64,000 nt of DNA from Pseudocercospora fijiensis CIRAD86. Its lineage: Eukaryota > Ascomycota > Dothideomycetes > Mycosphaerellales > Mycosphaerellaceae. The translations under genes and the position numbers were made by a program. The notes under the pieces were generated by a model. That model was not told the origin of the DNA. It saw only the letters and a list, made by a program, of their open reading frames with translations, and did not search any database. The stretch spans positions 744,001-808,000 of the forward strand of contig NW_006921543.1 in the NCBI RefSeq assembly GCF_000340215.1. Direction: 5' to 3'. Every line of letters starts with the position of its first letter. Position 1 is the stretch's first letter. Positions 12,581 through 25,028 of the stretch are shown here, in pieces.

Positions 12581-12799
12581 CTACCCTTTAAGGGTAGTAG
12601 CTAGATAGTCCTTATTTTAAGCTTTTAGCGGTATAGCTACGAAAACTATCGATTTAACTATATTATACCTAAAGAACGGGACCTATACGTACTATTCTAT
12701 TAGGAACAACTATACTAATTATTAAGCAAGGCCTTCTATACGGCCTATTATACTAAGTCAATCGCACTAAGCCGATACCTACTAATTCCGCTATATCCG

Positions 12800-15700
12800 T
12801 ATAATAGGGGCCTATAATATATTATTAGTATTACCCCTTATTATAATAGCCGGCTTATTACGAAGCAACAACAATCGCGGCGCCTCTAGCAGCGCTAGCA
12901 ATAACAACACTAGTAGTATAGTTCCCGCTAAAGTGCCTACTAAAGTACCCGCTAAAGGGCCTACTAAAGAACCTATAGTTCTAGGTAATAATCTAGAATT
13001 GCCTATAGACGACATTCTTAGCAACATTATTAATCGACGATATAGCTAACTAGCCTTTAGCCCCCAACTAGTAGGGAGACTCTAAGAAGCTACCTAAAAC
13101 AGGCTTACTACCCTACGTTAAGAACAGTAGCTAAAGGAAGACCTCCTCGAGCTCTATCGCCTTTAGGAAGACCCTACTACCGCTAAACTAATAGTAGGGC
13201 CTTCCTTACTAACTATTTAAAAGAAGGATACTAAACTCAAGGATTGCACCGTATTTAATAGCTCTAGTCGAAAGCAATATAACGACTATATCCGTAACTA
13301 TAAGCTTAACTAGCGAAACGTACTAAGGGCTCTTCTAGACGACTACTCGTTAGTCGTCTATGCTATATAATACATTAATAGAGACCTAAAGCGTACCTAG
13401 GATAACTATTTGAATTCCCTCGATAATTAGACCGCTATTTAGTAGCAAACCTATAAAACTATTATGCTAGATACCCTTAGAAACCCTATACTAAGGCAAT
13501 AATACGCTTAGGACCTGTATCTTTAAGCTAAACAAAAGACTAATTAATCGGCTCGCTTATTCGAGGCCTATTTAAAGACCCTCGAGGATAACCTTCCGGC
13601 TAAGACTAATTCTATATAGATCTCCGAGATACGCCTAATACTTAGGTAGGAACTTATCCTCGAGTTAGACCGCCGTCGTATATTTAAATAGGCTAACCTA
13701 ATACGTATTTAATTTATAGTCGAAGTAGAAATAGCTAAACGAGCTATTTAACTCTAATAAAGACTAGAATCGAGGATCCGACTAACTAGTACTAACTGTA
13801 GCAACCGTAGAGCCCGCGGAGGAAACTAAGGTTCCTACTAAAACAATAATACTAACAATAGGAATAGTAACAACGACCGTAGAAGAAGCCGTAGCCGGCG
13901 GCTATACCGAGGAGGCCGCGATAGGGGCCGTAGAAGGGGCTCGTATCCCTATAATACTAACCGCTCGACTAATAATAGTAGCAATAGCTATAGTAATCCC
14001 CTAACCGGATTGAAGTGCTTTAACTATAATAGTACTAGCTATCTACTAGGCTAATACGATAAACCTAAGGATTAAGCCCGAATTAACCGTACTTCCGCTA
14101 AGTATAGGAAACACCTTTTAGCCGTTAACGCTACCCCTATCGGCTCTTTTAATTAGTCGAAAAAAGAATAAGCGCCGCACTAACCGTTAGCCTTATATAG
14201 CGTAAGACTATCGATATTATACTAGCTATTATACGTACCTATCTCGTATCGGACTCGCATAGTACTAGTTATAAAACTAAGGTTATACTAGACCTAGGAA
14301 ATTCGGTTAGTACCCTTATTAACTATCGCCTAGCTAAGCAATTAGACCTCCGACAACTACCTAGGACTAATATACTAACCCTTGCTTAGTTTAATAACGC
14401 TCGGCACTTAACCTATAGGGCTTACTATATTCCTATAGTCCTAAGAGACGATCTCGGTAACGAGCGCTTGCTAGATTTCACTGCCTACGTAGTAGATATA
14501 GACAACCTTCTATCCGATATTGTTATTAGCAACCCTATTCTTAAGTACTATACTATAGTTATAGACTTAGGCAGTTAATAGTAGCGATTTAGGATCGCTA
14601 GGAGAGAGGACATTAAATACATTAACATTAGCGAGTGCCCTAATAATATTAGGGTCCTTTTTATCGGCAACCTAATACCTGCCTTAGCCGATCTAATAGT
14701 CGACCTATTAGGTAATAACGATAAGCCTGTACCCCCTAATAGTATAGACCCTAATTAGCTTGCTCGTATACTAGAACCTATTCGAGAAACCTATATTAAT
14801 GTATTTAAACACTACCTAGCATCGACATTGCCTATATTTAAAGAGACGGATTATAAGATTAATATTATAGAGGGTAGAGAGGTCCCTTTTAGTCCCCTCT
14901 ATAACCTTAGTAAACGAGAGCTTACTATATTGCGTAAGTACCTAGAGGAAAACCTAGCTAATAGCCGCATTCGGTATAGTAATAGCCCTGCTAGTGCTCC
15001 TATCCTGTTCGTACTAAAGAAGAATAGTAGCCTGCGCCTATATATCGATTATCGTAGGCTTAATTCTATTACTATTAAAGACCGCTGTCTACTTCCGCTT
15101 ATTAATAAGACCCTCGATCGCCTTTCTAGCGCCTACTTCTATACTATACTAGACATTAAGGATGCGTACTATCGTATCTGTATTCGTAAGGGCGACGAAT
15201 AGAAGATAGCCTTCCGTACCCGTTATAGCTATTTCGAGTACTTAGTTATACTATTTAGCCTAGCTAATACCCCTACAATATTCTAGTCCTATATTAATCG
15301 GGCCCTTTTAGGCCTATTAGACTACCTCTATATAGTTTACCTAGATAATATCCTAGTTTATATATACTCCCCTAATATTGCGGAGCACTAGGCTATAGTC
15401 CGTAAGGTACTCGATCGCTTGCGAGCCTATAGACTATATTGCAAGCCTTCTAAATACACCTTCGCCGCTAAGGAGGTAGCCTTCCTTAGCTTCCTCGTAT
15501 TAACTAAGGATATTAAGGCTAATCCTAATCGGATTAAAACTATTACCGAATAGCCTATATCTACGTTAATTAAGGAACTGCAGTTATTCCTCGGCTTCGC
15601 TAATTTCTATCGTCGCTTTATTAAGGGCTATTTACGGTATATAATGCCCCTAACTAAGCTTACTAAAACTAAGGCCAACCCGTCTAGAGAGTTTAAATAG

Positions 15701-18072
15701 ACTAATAAAATACAAGCCGCTTTTAATAGTTTAAAGAAACGCTTTACTAAAGTCCCCTTATTGTACTATTTTATACTAAGCAAGTAGATCCGTATTAAGA
15801 CTAACGCTTTATAGTTCGCTATATCGGCTATTATATTATAGCAATTAGATAAGGACAATTATTAGTACCTAATTGCCTTCTTTTTACGGAAGATAATCGA
15901 TATAGAGCGTCGATACGAGACCTACGAGTAAGAGCTCTTAGTAATCGTAGAAGCCTTTAAGTACTAGCGCTACTATCTCGATAGTGCTTAGTATACAATT
16001 TAGGTCTATACGGACTATAACAACCTCCGTAGAATTACGAAGGTTACTAGGGTTATAGGTCGATAGGCTAGATAGGCCGTCTACCTCGCCGGGTTCGATT
16101 TTAATATATTATATCGGCTAGGCGTAAGTAACCCTACTAATAGCCTATCGAGGCGACCTAATTACGATAGCGAGACTTAGTATATTAATTTATTGTTTCC
16201 AACCCTATAGTATAAGATTGCTATAGCCTGTATTATTAATAAGTAAGCGTAGGATAAGCGGACTTCCGGACCCCGCGGCGGTAATAAATACTATAGCGGA
16301 GTTGTCGTTCTTCTAGTACGCGTTAGAAAGGACGTAGATCGCTCGAGCTATAACGACTCGATTAAAGATATTGCTATCTATAGCGATAGCACTATAGAAG
16401 AGGTTATAGTAGTTCCGGCTACTAGTGCTATTAGATATATATAATACGTACCTCGTTCGATAGCAAGGGTACTATTAAATAACCTTACAAATAGGGATAG
16501 TTAATCGTTTATAGATAAGCTATTGCGTACTTAGTAGAGGGACGCCTTTGCTATTAAACGTATTAATAGGCTTGTAAGTAGGCGAACGACTCGATCTAGT
16601 AAGAGTAATTAGTCGATCGACGACAAAGGTTACTTAAAGTTTAAGGGCAGATACTATGTCCCTACTAAACAATCGATTAGACAAGAACTTTTAAAGCGAC
16701 ACTATAATAGTAAGCTTGCTAGTTACTATAGTATAGAGAGGTCGTATAAGCTACTATCGCGTATATACTACTAGCCGAATAGTAAATAGTATATAAAAGA
16801 ATACGTATAGACCTATATAGTATACTAGCGAGTTAAAGCACTAAAGCACTTGCTATTTAGCGAGTTGTCTTTACTTCCTGTTCCTAGGAAGCTATTCGTA
16901 GAGCTTATAATAGATTTTATTATAGGCCTTCCTCCTACTAAGCGTAGGGGCAATAAGGACGTATACGATACTATCCTTGTTATAGTAGATCGATTTACTA
17001 AAGGCGCTCGATATATCCCGGCGCGCAAAGATTAGACTGCTATTAATATAGTAGAGGCGCTATAGACTAGTATCTTCTATACCTATTAGAGAACCCCTAA
17101 GGGGATAGTATCTAATCGTAGATCGATACTAATATCGCACTACTAGAGCGAAATATACCTATAGCTAAGACTAAAGCATCGGCTATTAATAGCCTTCTAT
17201 CTATAGACTAACGGTTAAATAGAGAGGCAGAATGCTACCTTATAGTAGTACCTACGCAGCTATATTAATAAGAACCCCGAGGATTAGGTTAACCTCCTAT
17301 AGCCTATAGAATTCGTATATAACAATAGTGTATATTTATTAACTAAGATCTTACCCTATATAGCTATAATAGGCTAGAACGCTACTATACTATAAGACCT
17401 ACTATCGCTCGAGGCCGAGCGTAAGAAAAGGGAAGCGCGTTAAGTACTAGAAACGCTAGCGGTAATAGAACGTATCTAGAAGATACGAGAAATCTATACT
17501 AAGATAGCTAAGAAGCTAACAAGGGCTTAAGAGTACTAAAAGACCTACTACGATAAGCGCTATATACCGATAACCTTTAAACAAGGTAATATAGTTATGC
17601 TTAGTACGAAGAACCTCCGCATCCGCAAATACCTATTACCTAATAGCAAAACAAGGCCTAAGCTCGTACTAAGATATATTAGCCTATTCCGTATCCGAGA
17701 AGTTAAAGGCTCCTCTATATAGGCCTACTAGTTGTAGCTTCCCCCTTATTATACTATCTACGATACCTTCTGTATATCCCTCCTTAAACTATACTATTAG
17801 CGCGAAGGCGATAAAGCGCTTACTAAGTTAGAAGAACTCTTAGCCGATAGTAAAGAGCTATAGTCTATAGAGCGTATACTAAAGTATCGGACTAGGCAAG
17901 GTAAGAAGGAGTACCTCCTAAGATAGTAAGGCTATTCGCCTAAATAGGACTCGTAGGAGGCTAAAGACTCTTTTAAGGATATAACCGAGTTGTTAGACGA
18001 GTATTAGACTAGTGTAAAGAACAAGAAGAAGGCTAAGGGCCTATAGTGTCGCTAGAACCGCTAGAGAGACCT
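12800..18072 (+). pseudogene. Gag-Pol polyprotein of chromovirus C copy 1, with chromodomain
   Basis: Gag precedes a zinc knuckle at about 14015-14056, now CFNYNSTSYLLGQY after loss of two Cys and the His. A protease segment (LDLGNSVSTLINYRLA) is near 14290. Reverse transcriptase has an intact 124-codon stretch at 14828-15202 and a catalytic box reading YLDN instead of YLDD near 15340. RNase H and integrase follow (intact piece 16850-17035, IDFIIGLPPTKRRGNKDVYD). The C-terminus is a chromodomain near 17869-17990 (ERILKYRTRQGKKEYLLRW), which targets such elements to heterochromatin. RIP stops occur throughout, so no full product can be made. Confidence 0.88.
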
Positions 18073-18078
18073 AGGAAC

Positions 18079-18101
18079 AATACTACCCCCGGGGTGCTAT
18101 T
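18079..18101. repeat. 23-bp near-palindrome, copy 5 (end of chromovirus C Pol)
   Basis: Core TACCCCCGGGGTG, just after the last Pol codons and more than 1.1 kb before the 3' LTR; conserved in C copy 2 at 37173. Confidence 0.65.
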
Positions 18102-19248
18102 AGCTAACTATATAGAGGCAAGCAATTGTTAGTAACAAAGGATAATAAAACTACACTACTATAGAATCTACCTCTTTACTAGCGCACCCTATAAGACCCT
18201 TCTCTTAGCGCCCCCTTTTATTCCTTTATTCTAGTAAGGCCTCGAGGCCTAAGCGGTCGGCAAGGACGGCGCGCGTACGCGTAAATAGTAATAATAATAA
18301 TAACGACGGCGTCGCGCTTATACTTAAGGACGGCGCGGCCGGCGCGGCTATATTAGTAACGGTATTGCCGAGTTATTGCTAGTTAAAGAAGGAAATTAGA
18401 AGCAAGGTAAAGTTAGCGCTAAGACGGCTAGCGCCGCTATTGTCAACATTACTTGCTATTATTACTATACCTATAGACATAACCTTACCTATACTACGAG
18501 CCCGAAGCGCTATACTAACTAAGTTAAAAGATTAAGTATATTAAGGGTTTAGTTAAAACTTTAACCGAGTTAAAAGATTAAGCGACTAATAGACTAACTA
18601 AGGGCAAAAATATAGAGCTAAGCTAGCCGGGGTCGATCTTGCAGATAATAGGTTACTCCTCGATCTTTCCGATTCTTTAAGCGAGGCGAACCTTAACTAT
18701 TATACTTATAATAGCCTTTACTTATAGAAACTAGACGAACTGCGTTTTTGAAAAAATAAGATTAATTAACAATTAAAGGCTACTAAACCTAACTAATTAG
18801 GGCTAGTAAAACTACGATAGTAAATAATAGTCCTCGTAATAATAAGAATAATAACCCTCGGAAGCGGACAAACCCTCGGAAGCGGACATTTCTAGGTCTT
18901 TTAGAGTAGACGCAAAGAACTCAGAACGACATTACTTAGAACGGAGGCAGTGCTATAATACCTCGTACGCCTACCTATTATAGTAGGGAAGGCGCGCTCG
19001 TATTATAATTAGTCGATAGTCCTTAATTCTTATAGCTATATATTACTTTATTATATATAGGGATAGCGTAGTTAGAGTTAAACATTGTGTTATATTAGAG
19101 GTAAGGTTTAATATAGTTATATAATTAGGTAGTTAAGTGTTTAATTTAGCGCGGGCTAAGTAGCTTATTAGACTCGCTAAGTTAGTAGCAGAGGTCGGGA
19201 GTAGAATATAGAAGGCTACGAGGGCGCGGCCTTTAGAAGGGAAGCGTA
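18102..19248 (+). other. Non-coding 3' region of chromovirus C copy 1
   Basis: About 1.15 kb without a recognisable frame. It includes GC-rich segments near 18250-18350 (GGCGCGGCCGGCGCGG) that differ in length from copy 2. No gene was seen in it. Confidence 0.5.
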
Positions 19249-19446
19249 TATTAGGACTAAAGAGGTTATACGTAATTAGTATATAACTAGGCTCGAGTAA
19301 AGCTAGGGTCTTAATACCTTAGATAGGGCTTAGCGCTTAGTAATAGGCTAACTCTCCTACCTTCCTCCCTCTTCTCCTAGATCCTTATCGAATACTACTT
19401 ATACCTACTACTACCCTATCTACCTACTAATATAACCCTTCTTACA
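19249..19446 (+). repeat. 3' LTR of chromovirus C copy 1
   Basis: 198 bp matching 12372-12569. It keeps the original CA at its 3' end and is followed by the target duplication GTTGT at 19447-19451. Confidence 0.93.
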
Positions 19447-19631
19447 GTTGTTAAGCTTAGTATTTAGAAGAAGGAAGAAGGTAAACGTACGGACCGCCTT
19501 TACGTGCTTGCCGATATAAAAGGTAATACTATATCTATAACGGTAGTACTATAGGCTAATATACCGACGAATTAGCTACGCTAGGCCTAGGCAACTTGCT
19601 CCTCGTTACCGAGTATCTCTAGAGAAAAGCT

Positions 19632-19654
19632 AATACTACCCCGGGGATATTATT
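19632..19654. repeat. 23-bp near-palindrome, copy 6 (upstream of the ORF in B copy 2)
   Basis: Core TACCCCGGGGATA, at the position equivalent to 5845 in B copy 1. Confidence 0.6.
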
Positions 19655-20066
19655 AGTCTCGCTAGCCTTACTACTACAGATTCCTACTAGGGACTCGAAC
19701 TAACTAGTTATATTTCGAGCGCGCGAGAGTCTACGAAGGCTAAAGGTTAATAAAGGCGCGTAATCGCTACTAGCAATTAGCTAGATCGATTGTTAAACTT
19801 TAGCCTGCCCTAATAATAAAGAAGTCTCGTATATAGCTTTACTTTTATATATAGCCGTTATCCGTTTGCTTTACTAGCGCGGTATATACGGACTACGTTA
19901 CCTTCGTACCCTATTTAAAGCGAGCTTCCTAAGCTCTTTCTTCTACTCGATTACTAACTAACTCGCTACCGCCTAACTACCCCCCCCTCTATCTAAATCC
20001 TTTAATTATTATTATTAAGCAACGAACACGTTTTGTAAACCTGTTTCTAAACCGCTTCGGTCGACT

Positions 20067-22930
20067 ATGTCTTCTAGCGCCCTAAATCCGCTAGGCGCTA
20101 GTAGTAGCGGCGACCTACCTACCCCTATTAACCTAAGCCTAGCCGCCCTAGTCCCGATCGAAGCCCTATCCGATAGCGCCTTAGCTACTATAACTAGTCT
20201 CGAGCACTACTTCTAGATCGTTACCGCCCTTAAAGACCCTTAAGAGAAGATCTAGAACGCCTATATCCTACTACGCGTTATTAATAGGAATATTAAGAAG
20301 GCTGCTATCTTAGTCGCGTACGGTATAAATAACTTGCGTTAGTCTATCGGTAAGCGCATCTTTAAGCGCGACGTTCTTAACGACATAGATATCTAATAAG
20401 CCTTTCCTATCGTTTATAGCCTCGAGACGGCCGGTACCTAGATTCGCTTACGCTTTAAGACCCTCGATTAGGCCTTCGAATATTAGGGAGGCCCGAGCAG
20501 TCTTCCTAAGAGCCTTATTAACTTCGCCTATAGTAGATAAGAGCGTACTAAGCAGGTCTCTTCGTTCGTTAATAAGTATAAAGTCCGTCGCTAAGGCGCT
20601 AAGTACCTTTTCTATACTATAATCTATTATATATCTACCGCTAGTAAGAAGGTAGGCAAGCAGTTACTTAACTTATCCTTTACGCTTAACGACTTTACGA
20701 TAGCCTACTAGAAGCAGTATAACGATACGATTATTAAGGTAGATCTCGACGTATAGACTACTAAGGATCTACTAAAAGAAAAGGGCTATCGTATTAATAG
20801 TATAGGCTTTATTATTAAAGGTTAAGAGGCTCCTATCGTTAATGTTCTTAAACGTAAGGTTCTTCGCCTAGAAATAGAGGCCGATATAGCTACTAGTCTT
20901 ACGCTCGCTATAGAGATATAGGCTTAAGACCGTCGCTCGACCCGCAACTATAAGGTCCTTTAGGAAGTTAAAGACGAGCGCGCTAAGGCCGAAGTAGCGC
21001 GTTAGAAGGCACTACACGCTCGCTAGGCCCTTCGTAAGGCTACTAAGAAGTCTAGTAACGCGCCTTCTAGTACTAACTATAGTACTAACTATAGTAACTC
21101 GGATATTAATATACTAGATATACTACTAGAAGATATCTCCTCCGAAGGCTCCTTTAGCGAGCGTAGGGATAGAGGCCTCTCGCCGATTCTACTAACTAAG
21201 AATATCTATAGTTCTTGCAAGGGCGACTCTATTATATACCTTATTACTAAGATCGATATAGTTACTAAGGCCGATATAGGCAAAGCTCCTACCGCCCTAT
21301 CTATCTATTAATAGCTCGACGACCTTAGTAAGCTAGGTAAAGAGCGGTTTACTATATATACTAACTATATTAAGAAGGCCGCTAAGGTCTATAGTCTCTA
21401 CGCTAGTACTAAGTCGAGTGTTCTCGTCGGCCGCCTATTAAAAATTAGACGCGAGATTGCTAATTAGGATGCCTTTACTGCCCTTAAGACTAATTATACT
21501 AACTAGTTTCCTAGACGTCCTACTGCCGCCCCGACCTCCTTAGGACTCTACGTATTTAACTCTACTAGTACTATTACTCGCGATCTTACGCTAACTAATC
21601 GCTAGTATAAGATAGTCGCTAGTATTCTCGGCTAAGGCACCTCCTTCGACTGCTTCCGTTAGACTAGTAATGCTATCTTCCTTCGAGTCTTCGGTTAGAT
21701 ATAATCGCCTCGTAGAGCGTACCTTCCTCTTATTATTAACCTAATATAGGAGGAGTTTCGTATATACTTTTAGTATATACGGAAGCTGCCTTAGTCTAAG
21801 GAGGAAGGCCGTAATGCCCTTTAAACCTATAGAGTAAGTAACTAAATCGTCCGTTAGTATCCTGCCTTATAGCTCTTAGCCGTTACCCTTCGACCTAATT
21901 ACGTATATAAGCTTATCTCCGTTCCTAAGCCTACTAAGTACTTTAAGGTAGGTAAAGGCGGTTATAAGAACTATCCTACTAAGAAGACTTCTCGTCTTAG
22001 GTAAGATATAATTAAGCTCGTAGCTAGTAAGGGTGCTAGCTATCTACGTATTAAGGTTTCTCTTATATCTAAAGATAAGACCGCCTATTTAATAGTTATC
22101 GAGGGTATATACGAACTAGAGGTCTTCGACAACTAGGTTAAGAAACTTATAGGCCGTAACCTAGTTCTACTAAGTAGGATTAGTAAGCTTACTAAAAAGC
22201 ACCTTACTACCGACGACCTCGACTATATATTCGATAGCTAGCCTAACGAAGGCGAGGCAGCTTAGTAGATCCTTAACCCTCTAAAGGAATGCGAAGTCTC
22301 TATTTAGATGCTATACCTTCTATATAGTAATCTAAAGGCTAAGAGCGACCGTATATTAATCGACCTAGGCTACTCTTACGTTATCGACGGTACTAAGATT
22401 AAGGGCTACGATAACTTAACCGTCTCTAAGGTTGCTAAGGCGTACCGCAATCTAACTACCTTTCTAGGTTCTAATACCTTCGTGCTATTCGCCTTCCCTA
22501 CGGCTATCTTAGTTAAAGGCCTTAGTTGCATTTCCGATACCCTAGTCGGCAGAATTCCTTAGTTAAGTTACGTTGTTTAGAACGAAGTTAAATAGATCCT
22601 CTAGTTTAGTAAGGAGGAGCTTAAGGAGTATCTACGCGTATAGGGAGAGGCTATATAGGATAAGGCTGCTAACCTCCTCGTTAATTAAGCTTACTTCGAG
22701 GCCGAGTACTTTAGTACTAATAGCTTTAATACCTACGGAGGAGTTTAGGAGAACCGCCTAGCTAATAAGGTTATTACTAGTAAGGATTATAGCGTATTAA
22801 AGCAATAGTAAGTTGGTATAGTAAATTAGTTGCTTAGGAAGTTGTTTCTATATATTAATAGAATCTAGGAATAATACTACCCCGAGGGTATTATTGCGGA
22901 GTCTCTAGAAAATAGCCTTAGCTAAGATGC
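20067..22930 (+). pseudogene. Long ORF of repeat B, copy 2
   Basis: Same start (ACTATGTCTTC) and same frame as 6288 in copy 1. The in-frame piece 22308-22562 is again open and encodes nearly the same 84 residues (NLTVSKVAKAYRNLT versus NLTVAKVAKAYRNLT). Copy 2 has more RIP stops than copy 1 and a shorter STNY repeat. Function unknown. Confidence 0.6.
22873..22895. repeat. 23-bp near-palindrome, copy 7 (end of the ORF in B copy 2)
   Basis: Core TACCCCGAGGGTA with one central G-to-A change; equivalent to 9115 in copy 1. Confidence 0.6.
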
Positions 22931-23291
22931 CTAAGGCTATATAACTGTTTAATTGTTTTTTAGCGCGCGATGTAAAGCGTATCTAGTTAGATACGAAGAA
23001 AGGGAGGGATATTAGCTAGTAACCGGCCCTATATACCTAGGCTAAGTTTTAAGCCTATATAAGAGGCCTCCTTCTATATTATAGATAGGGCATTAACCTC
23101 GTATAGTATATTATTTACGTTACACTTCTATAATGCCTATATTGTAGGGCTCTAATTATTAGCCTAAGCGACTGTCTTGTTATCCTATTATACTAAATAT
23201 AGCTGCCTATATTACTATAGGTTATATTACCCTCGGTTGCCTATACTATTGCTACTAGTAGTAGTAGTAGTATTAGTTTCCGTCCTTTAGT

Positions 23292-24682
23292 AGGTTAGCG
23301 AGATATTCGCGTATACTCGGTAGGTTTACCTTATATAACCGACTAATCTTATTACTATAATAACAAGTAAGGCAATTAGTAAGTAGTATAGCTATAAGAT
23401 ATATCGCTCTAATCGGTATTAACTCGACTCGGAGCCTATAGAAGTACTTTATTAACTCGAAGTTATTAATAACCTTAGTAAACCCCTATTCGACTAACTA
23501 GCGTATAGTACTTATCTCCTTTGCCGCTATAGCCTTACTAGTATTACGAAACTCGCCGTTCGTCGTCTTCTAGCTTCCTATAATACTATTAAAGATATTA
23601 TAGGCCTAATTACTATATAAGAATACCCGCTCTTCGAAGGATCGTTATAGCTACCCTAGCGGCTCGAAATAGGACTTCTAGATATCGTTAAAGCCGGACT
23701 CGAGTACTAAAGCCGTATCGCTATAAGATCTAGGCGCTAGACCGTAGATTAATATTATACTATCCGGTAGGATAATGCCTTAATATTTAAGTCTATAGAA
23801 GTGCTTATAGCTATTATAGAACAGCCGCTAGTTATAAGTCGGTTTATAGCACTTCCGTAGTATACTATCGATATAACCGAAGACGTACTTTATATCGATT
23901 AATCTAGTAATAGTAACGGCTATTCGCTATAGATAGGCTTTACTTAACCTATTAAAGTCCTATACTAACCTGTCCTTCTAACGCCTTACTATTTAAGTAT
24001 AGCCGGTATTAAATATACGACTAATCTAGCTATTACTACGACTAAAGATCTAGCTTAAGTTGCGTTAATAACCTAGATTACTAAGCCTTCTATATATAAT
24101 ATATAATACTATTACTAGATTATAACGTATACGGTATAGCAACTTAATCGACTTAATATCTAGCAACTCGGCTAATTCTATTACTTATTACTTACTAAAG
24201 CGGAAGTTGCCCTCGAAGTTAGTATTAGGGTACGTTTCTAGTAACTATTACTTATCTCTTAGATACTCGCGTAGCTCCTTATATAGCCTATTACTACGAG
24301 CCTATCTATACTAGTATTTACGCTTAGTCTTACCCTCTTAGCGAATAGCTAGATCTAGTAGATTGTCGACCTTAGAAGCTAAAATAGCTATAGTTATTAC
24401 TATTATTCTACTATAAATAGCGATTATATCTTTATTAAGTTTACTATTAGTTAAGAGGCCGTCCGAGTCGTATTCCACTATAGTATACTATAGTAATAGC
24501 AATCCTATCTGCCTGCTAATTATAGTAAGGTCTAAGACCCCGGGCGCGTCTTAGTACCTCCGTTGCTTACTAAGCAGTCGATCGAGAAACGCTACTAAAT
24601 TGCCTACGCAACCTCTTATTAACCGTTAGTCTAGTTATTTACTTTCCGCCGCTAAAACGGCGCTATTCGCGGCTTCTTGCAT
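23292..24682 (-). pseudogene. PIF/Harbinger-type DDE transposase, minus strand
   Basis: From an ATG at 24682 the minus-strand frame reads a helical N-terminus, a helix-turn-helix-like segment (SQIFSRSNSQISRIFN) and then the DDE domain. The domain has FGYIDSILRKCYKPTYNW (first Asp), a second Asp in LAPRSYSDTALVLESG and the acidic third position in VEWGFTKV. It ends in LPSIREYLANLPT. This order matches fungal DDE_Tnp_4 (Harbinger, IS5-like) transposases, which cut and paste DNA. RIP stops are scattered. The C-terminal codons touch the right end of repeat B, so the 3' end of this element is probably cut off. Confidence 0.75.
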
Positions 24683-25028
24683 ATACTAAGCGGCTAGAAA
24701 CCTACTGCGCAAGGTGCCTATTTCCTGCTTTTCTTACCCCTAGCTATGCATGGATTATTTCACTGGGGCAATCGCGGCGGTGTCCGTTTGTAGCAAAGCT
24801 CATGAAAGTGATAGATCACAACGTGTCGGCTAGGATGGAGTGTCAGCTGCATGCTGGCATGATGCTGCACATTTTTCAAATTGCTGGAGAGAAAAGCACA
24901 GATTGCAGATGCAGGACAAGGTTTACCGGTCGGTATCGTCGCCGGTCGGACGCGTTCGCGCACGCGTCTTTCTCACACTTCCACCGTTCCTCTGAACGGT
25001 GGTGTGCGTGGTGTCGTCGGAAGCAATA
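24683..25028 (+). other. Edge of RIP block and upstream region of the zinc-finger gene
   Basis: Around 24730 the composition changes within a few dozen bases from RIP-type (TA-rich, no CA/TG) to normal. The 300 bp before 25029 have no convincing gene and probably hold the promoter and 5' UTR. No clear TATA box was seen. Confidence 0.5.

Larger units (their letters stand above)
12372..19446 (+). mobile_element. Chromovirus C (Ty3/gypsy, Tf1-type), copy 1, complete but RIP-mutated
   Basis: A 7075-bp element bounded by 198-bp LTRs and the target duplication GTTGT, inserted in repeat B copy 2. It has a Gag-Pol frame ending in a chromodomain and an 11-nt self-priming site directly after the 5' LTR. 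About 1.2 kb of non-coding sequence separates Pol from the 3' LTR. The original TG...CA LTR ends are visible as TA at the 5' end and CA at the 3' end. Copy 2 lies at 31443-38615. Confidence 0.93.
12131..23291 (+). mobile_element. Unclassified repeat B, copy 2, split by chromovirus C
   Basis: B sequence occupies 12131-12371 and resumes at 19447. The intact order is shown by B copy 1, where the two sides are contiguous near 5660. The chromovirus C sits between them, with the 5-bp duplication GTTGT at 12367-12371 and 19447-19451. The right end abuts the C-terminal codons of the Harbinger transposase. It differs from copy 1 mainly by C-to-T and G-to-A type changes. Confidence 0.8.

Noticed and set aside
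1..24730. Reading TAG and TAA as glutamine restores many genes, which could suggest an alternative genetic code.
   Set aside because: The genes in the islands use normal stops, and the stops are confined to CA/TG-depleted repeats. RIP explains them without a code change.
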